A DNA stretch of 45,254 bases from Desulfocapsa sp. (GTDB taxonomy: Bacteria; Desulfobacterota; Desulfobulbia; Desulfobulbales; Desulfocapsaceae): the NCBI GenBank assembly GCA_013792135.1, contig VMSP01000083.1, forward strand, positions 1-45,254. Direction: 5' to 3'. Below, in pieces: positions 42,885 through 45,254 of this stretch (positions are counted from its first letter, which is position 1; every line of letters starts with the position of its first letter). A model generated the notes under the pieces. The model saw only the letters and a list, made by a program, of their open reading frames with translations. It did no database searches and was not told the origin of the DNA. The position numbers and the translations under genes are program-made.

Positions 42885-43526
42885 TCAACTCTTTTCATCC
42901 TCAGATGTCCCACAGTTTTGGAGAACACTATCCAACAGGCTAATGTTTCTCATTAACCGCTGTACTGATTCCATTTTTTCGAGGGCATCAACCCAATTGT
43001 ATCCTATTGCCTCAACACCTGGGGTTTCAGGAACACTGGCAACATAGCCTCTGCGAACTTCATCCCAGGCAATATTCAAAGAGAGCCTGGGATAAACTTT
43101 TTTCTCCTGCCATGTTTTTTGGACCGGGGGTCTCCCTTCGAATATTTCAAAGTAGATTTCAGGAAGATCACGCCTCACGGCATCAAGAGCGTAACTCACT
43201 CCATCCGCAGGCTTCTCTTTGAGCGTAAGCGCTACTTCAACCGGATCAAATCCCCACCCCACACACCAACGAGCAAATGAATATCCCCTTTTATCAAGCC
43301 CCTGTTGCAGGCGAGCATCGATATCGTGTGAACGCTGGGGGCCTTTCTTGGACATTGGCCGGATCAACTTGGCGTCCCGCAATACTCCGTGGACAAAATT
43401 AATCTTCGTGTAGCCGAAAAGGTTGGATATTTCAATCACGCTCATTCCATTGGAAAATACTTCGCAGATTTTTGCATGAAAATCGGACCTCAACCCCTCG
43501 ATCTGCGTAAAACTATCAGTAGGCAT
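42885..43526 (-). CDS. HTH plus HicB-like domain protein, end of recombinase operon
   Basis: This product is 213 residues from the ATG at 43526, chosen because AAGGGAG lies eight bases before it; a GTG nine bases earlier is possible. The N-terminus (about 10-60, FSNGMSVIEISNLFGYTKINFVHGVLRDAK) looks like a helix-turn-helix. Residues about 146-190 (YPRLSLNIAWDEVRRGYVASVPETPGVEAIGYNWVDALEKM) have the partial RNase H fold pattern of HicB antitoxins. No HicA toxin gene is next to it. It is probably a DNA-binding regulator of the operon. Not assignable to a named family. Confidence 0.5.
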   Translation of the reverse strand: MPTDSFTQIEGLRSDFHAKICEVFSNGMSVIEISNLFGYTKINFVHGVLRDAKLIRPMSKKGPQRSHDIDARLQQGLDKRGYSFARWCVGWGFDPVEVALTLKEKPADGVSYALDAVRRDLPEIYFEIFEGRPPVQKTWQEKKVYPRLSLNIAWDEVRRGYVASVPETPGVEAIGYNWVDALEKMESVQRLMRNISLLDSVLQNCGTSEDEKS

Positions 43527-43551
43527 AAAAGTCACTCCCTTGCCGAGTAGT

Positions 43552-43998
43552 CTACGGCGTTAAAAAATATAGGGCCTTGCCGATGGCGATATCAAACATG
43601 AGTACCTTTTGACCATCGAAGTACACTTCGTTTACAATCGAATCATTGTTCTTCAGAGAGATATGAAGAAAATTCTTCTTGTTTTTTTGGCGGGATGCAA
43701 AATGAAGGGTTTGGACATCGCCATGGGGATGGTGCCGGTTTATTTCCGTTGCAAGGTCAATCTTGCTGGCTTCTTTTCCTGATCGTTTCCAGTATCCTTG
43801 CATAAAATAGAGCAGGGAAGATTTGATCAAAGAAAAGTTTTGAAGATTCCCCAAGATGATACAATCCCAAAATTGAACATGGATGTTTACCTTCCTCTCA
43901 AATCGTGTCCGCACTTGATTGCGTGCATCTTTGTATTCGAAACATTCCATTTCGCCACTGATCTTAATCCTGATACCGTCTAATTCAAAATCAAGCAT
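43552..43998 (-). CDS. Unknown protein in recombinase operon
   Basis: This 148-residue soluble protein is predicted to be mostly beta in its first half (LDFELDGIRIKISGEMECFEYK, then RKVNIHVQFWDCIILGN). There are no motifs I recognise. Its start overlaps the stop of the preceding gene by eight bases, so it is surely co-translated with it. It is followed after 25 bases by the HTH/HicB-like gene. Confidence 0.5.
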   Translation of the reverse strand: MLDFELDGIRIKISGEMECFEYKDARNQVRTRFERKVNIHVQFWDCIILGNLQNFSLIKSSLLYFMQGYWKRSGKEASKIDLATEINRHHPHGDVQTLHFASRQKNKKNFLHISLKNNDSIVNEVYFDGQKVLMFDIAIGKALYFLTP

Positions 43999-44497
43999 TC
44001 TCTTCTTCCACCTCGTGCCATAATTTCATCAAATATGAAGGGGACACCTTGAGTTTACGAGCTTTGAGCAAGTATTCAGCAATAGGGCGAAAGCCAGTCC
44101 CTGCTATCTTCAATTCTCTAATCTCTCCCCAATAGGCGAGTACCTTGTGTTTTAATGTGGGAGTGCGGCCTCGCTTGAGTAGTCCCGCTACCTTAGCTTG
44201 ACGCAGGTGGGTAAAGTCTTCATACTGTTCTTTCTGGGCAACACGGTATCCCTTACCCTTGATGGTGTCCCAGCCAGATCGGCGGGCAGCCAAGACAAAC
44301 GCACAATATCTGCTGAATCGGCCTGGTAAGTCGGGTCGTTCTTTCTGGAGCTGGAATGTTTTTTTGTACCCAGTCTGAAAAATCGATACTCGTTGTTCTT
44401 CAGGAAGAGAAGCAATCCATGAAAACAGGCGATTTCTCTCTGTTAAAGTCAGTCCAGTGACTGGATTGAGCACATCTTCCATTGTCTTCTTATCCAC
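43991..44497 (-). CDS. Unknown protein with C-terminal helix-turn-helix, in recombinase operon
   Basis: This 168-residue protein is rich in Arg and Lys. The C-terminal part (KHKVLAYWGEIRELKIAGTGFRPIAEYL, then VSPSYLMKLWHEVEE) has the shape of a helix-turn-helix of the kind found in resolvase and transposon accessory proteins, so DNA binding is likely. It overlaps the recombinase gene by eight bases. It could be an accessory factor of that recombinase. Confidence 0.5.
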   Translation of the reverse strand: MDKKTMEDVLNPVTGLTLTERNRLFSWIASLPEEQRVSIFQTGYKKTFQLQKERPDLPGRFSRYCAFVLAARRSGWDTIKGKGYRVAQKEQYEDFTHLRQAKVAGLLKRGRTPTLKHKVLAYWGEIRELKIAGTGFRPIAEYLLKARKLKVSPSYLMKLWHEVEEENA

Positions 44498-45254
44498 AGG
44501 TATAGGTCAAGGTTTCCCGCATCCGAAAATGCGAGGTTTCAAGAGATGTTTGCTGTAAAGCCTGCTCATGGGATAATCCATGACTGACACACTCAAGATA
44601 CCGTTCTTGGGCAAAGTTATGTTTGAGGCCATGACTGCCACGACCACGAGCATATTGCCCAGTTTCCCGAGCGGCTTTATTGATGGCCTCAACATAGGCA
44701 TGATATTCGCTTTCCAGTTGGCTATGGGCCATGATGTAGCTCTTCAGGCGGTAATATGTTTCCAAAGAAACGAAATGATCTGTTTCTTTCCCGCCTTTTT
44801 CTATAGAGGCCACGACACCAACCAACTTTCCAGTAACAGGATCCTTTCCAGTGCAGCGAAGCCCTTTTATGGTGAGAGGATTTTTGAGACGCTGATTACT
44901 GGGCGCACCAACACCTTCAGTTCGCAGGCCGCCTTCGTATTGGAGTGAAGCTTGCAGTTGGAATGTCGGGTTGGAAATTTTCTCGATCAACCGCACAGGA
45001 TCGGGGTAGGCCCTGTTGCCAAATACCTTGCTTGATTTGGCCAGTCGGGCCTTGCTTTGTGTGTAAAATCCCATGCGCAACTTTTCTGTTTCCAATGGGG
45101 CCACATTAAGGTTATGGCGTCCGACATAGAAATTGATGGCATATTCCAGCTTGCCCAGTGCGGAAAGAACGGTCTCCATGGTCTGCCGTGACCTTTTATT
45201 AACGACATAGTAATCAAGTTTTTCTGTCAGATATTCGGCCATGTCTTCTGCGAC
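44490..45254 (-). CDS. Integrase_1-like tyrosine recombinase (5' end outside window)
   Basis: The frame is open to the window edge; the first Met at 45242 may be internal. The visible 254 codons show an N-terminal SAM-like region and a catalytic domain: EGGLRTEG (first Arg), IEKGGK (Lys), HGLKHNFAQERY, ETSHFR (His) and LTYT (Tyr). This follows the Integrase_1 pattern used by some integrative elements. In the third box the usual HxLR reads HGLK, so the second catalytic Arg appears as Lys. That may weaken or abolish strand transfer. It heads a four-gene operon with overlapping ends. Confidence 0.65.
   Translation of the reverse strand, partial: VAEDMAEYLTEKLDYYVVNKRSRQTMETVLSALGKLEYAINFYVGRHNLNVAPLETEKLRMGFYTQSKARLAKSSKVFGNRAYPDPVRLIEKISNPTFQLQASLQYEGGLRTEGVGAPSNQRLKNPLTIKGLRCTGKDPVTGKLVGVVASIEKGGKETDHFVSLETYYRLKSYIMAHSQLESEYHAYVEAINKAARETGQYARGRGSHGLKHNFAQERYLECVSHGLSHEQALQQTSLETSHFRMRETLTYTCG

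Overview
This 45 kb window looks like the edge of a bacterial chromosome entered by a defence-rich integrative island. The organism is probably a Gram-negative of the Desulfobacterota (old Deltaproteobacteria). The hints are a YbhGFSR-type exporter, a decayed tyrosine recombinase of a type I recall from that group, and mixed base composition. No rRNA or housekeeping gene is present, so this placement is tentative.

Left chromosomal part (1-9380). A partial IS1595-type element cuts off the 3' end of an HD-domain hydrolase gene. A decayed XerC/D-like recombinase follows, then a complete four-gene exporter operon on the minus strand (membrane fusion protein, fused double ATPase, two ABC-2 permeases). 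Beyond it lie an AT-rich DUF5655/NucS-like protein, a 99-residue membrane protein, and an IS630 copy whose transposase is broken by a 7-bp tandem duplication.

Island start and replication module (9380-15765). The 3' part of a tRNA-Met(CAT) gene with its terminator lies at 9341-9435, next to a P4-type integrase. This is the junction expected when an element inserts into the 3' end of that tRNA, with chromosome on the left and island on the right. The restored whole tRNA should be to the right, beyond this window. Next come a HigBA toxin-antitoxin pair, an unknown gene, iteron-like repeats, an AlpA/excisionase-like protein, a region rich in inverted repeats, and a primase-helicase fusion.

Defence part 1 (15.8-34.2 kb). 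A Fic protein, a tandem ribbon-helix-helix protein, a SLOG/molybdenum-carrier-like gene cluster, mobile mystery proteins A and B, and an ArdC/ImmA-like metallopeptidase lead into a large, GC-richer type I restriction operon. Its order is hsdM, DUF262/DUF1524 (GmrSD-like), a 31-codon coupled ORF, hsdS, trlF (PHP-ATPase), hsdR. The whole segment is bracketed by inverted copies of about 250-310 bp that contain the start of the fic gene.

Defence part 2 (34.6-42.1 kb). A row of plus-strand single-gene units follows: an unknown frameshifted gene, a 1343-aa P-loop ATPase with a C-terminal PD-(D/E)XK nuclease, an unknown protein, Abi-alpha, and a PIN-like protein. They are separated by short structured sequences that read as integron attC sites. 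The R'' box after each of three genes is complementary to the core box before the same gene, as cassette circularisation predicts. I read this as a cassette array without an integron integrase (CALIN) carrying defence genes.

Right end (42.1-45.25 kb). A MazEF-like toxin-antitoxin pair is followed by a compact minus-strand operon of four genes. It starts with an Integrase_1-like recombinase open at the window edge and ends with a gene joining an N-terminal helix-turn-helix to a C-terminal HicB-like domain.
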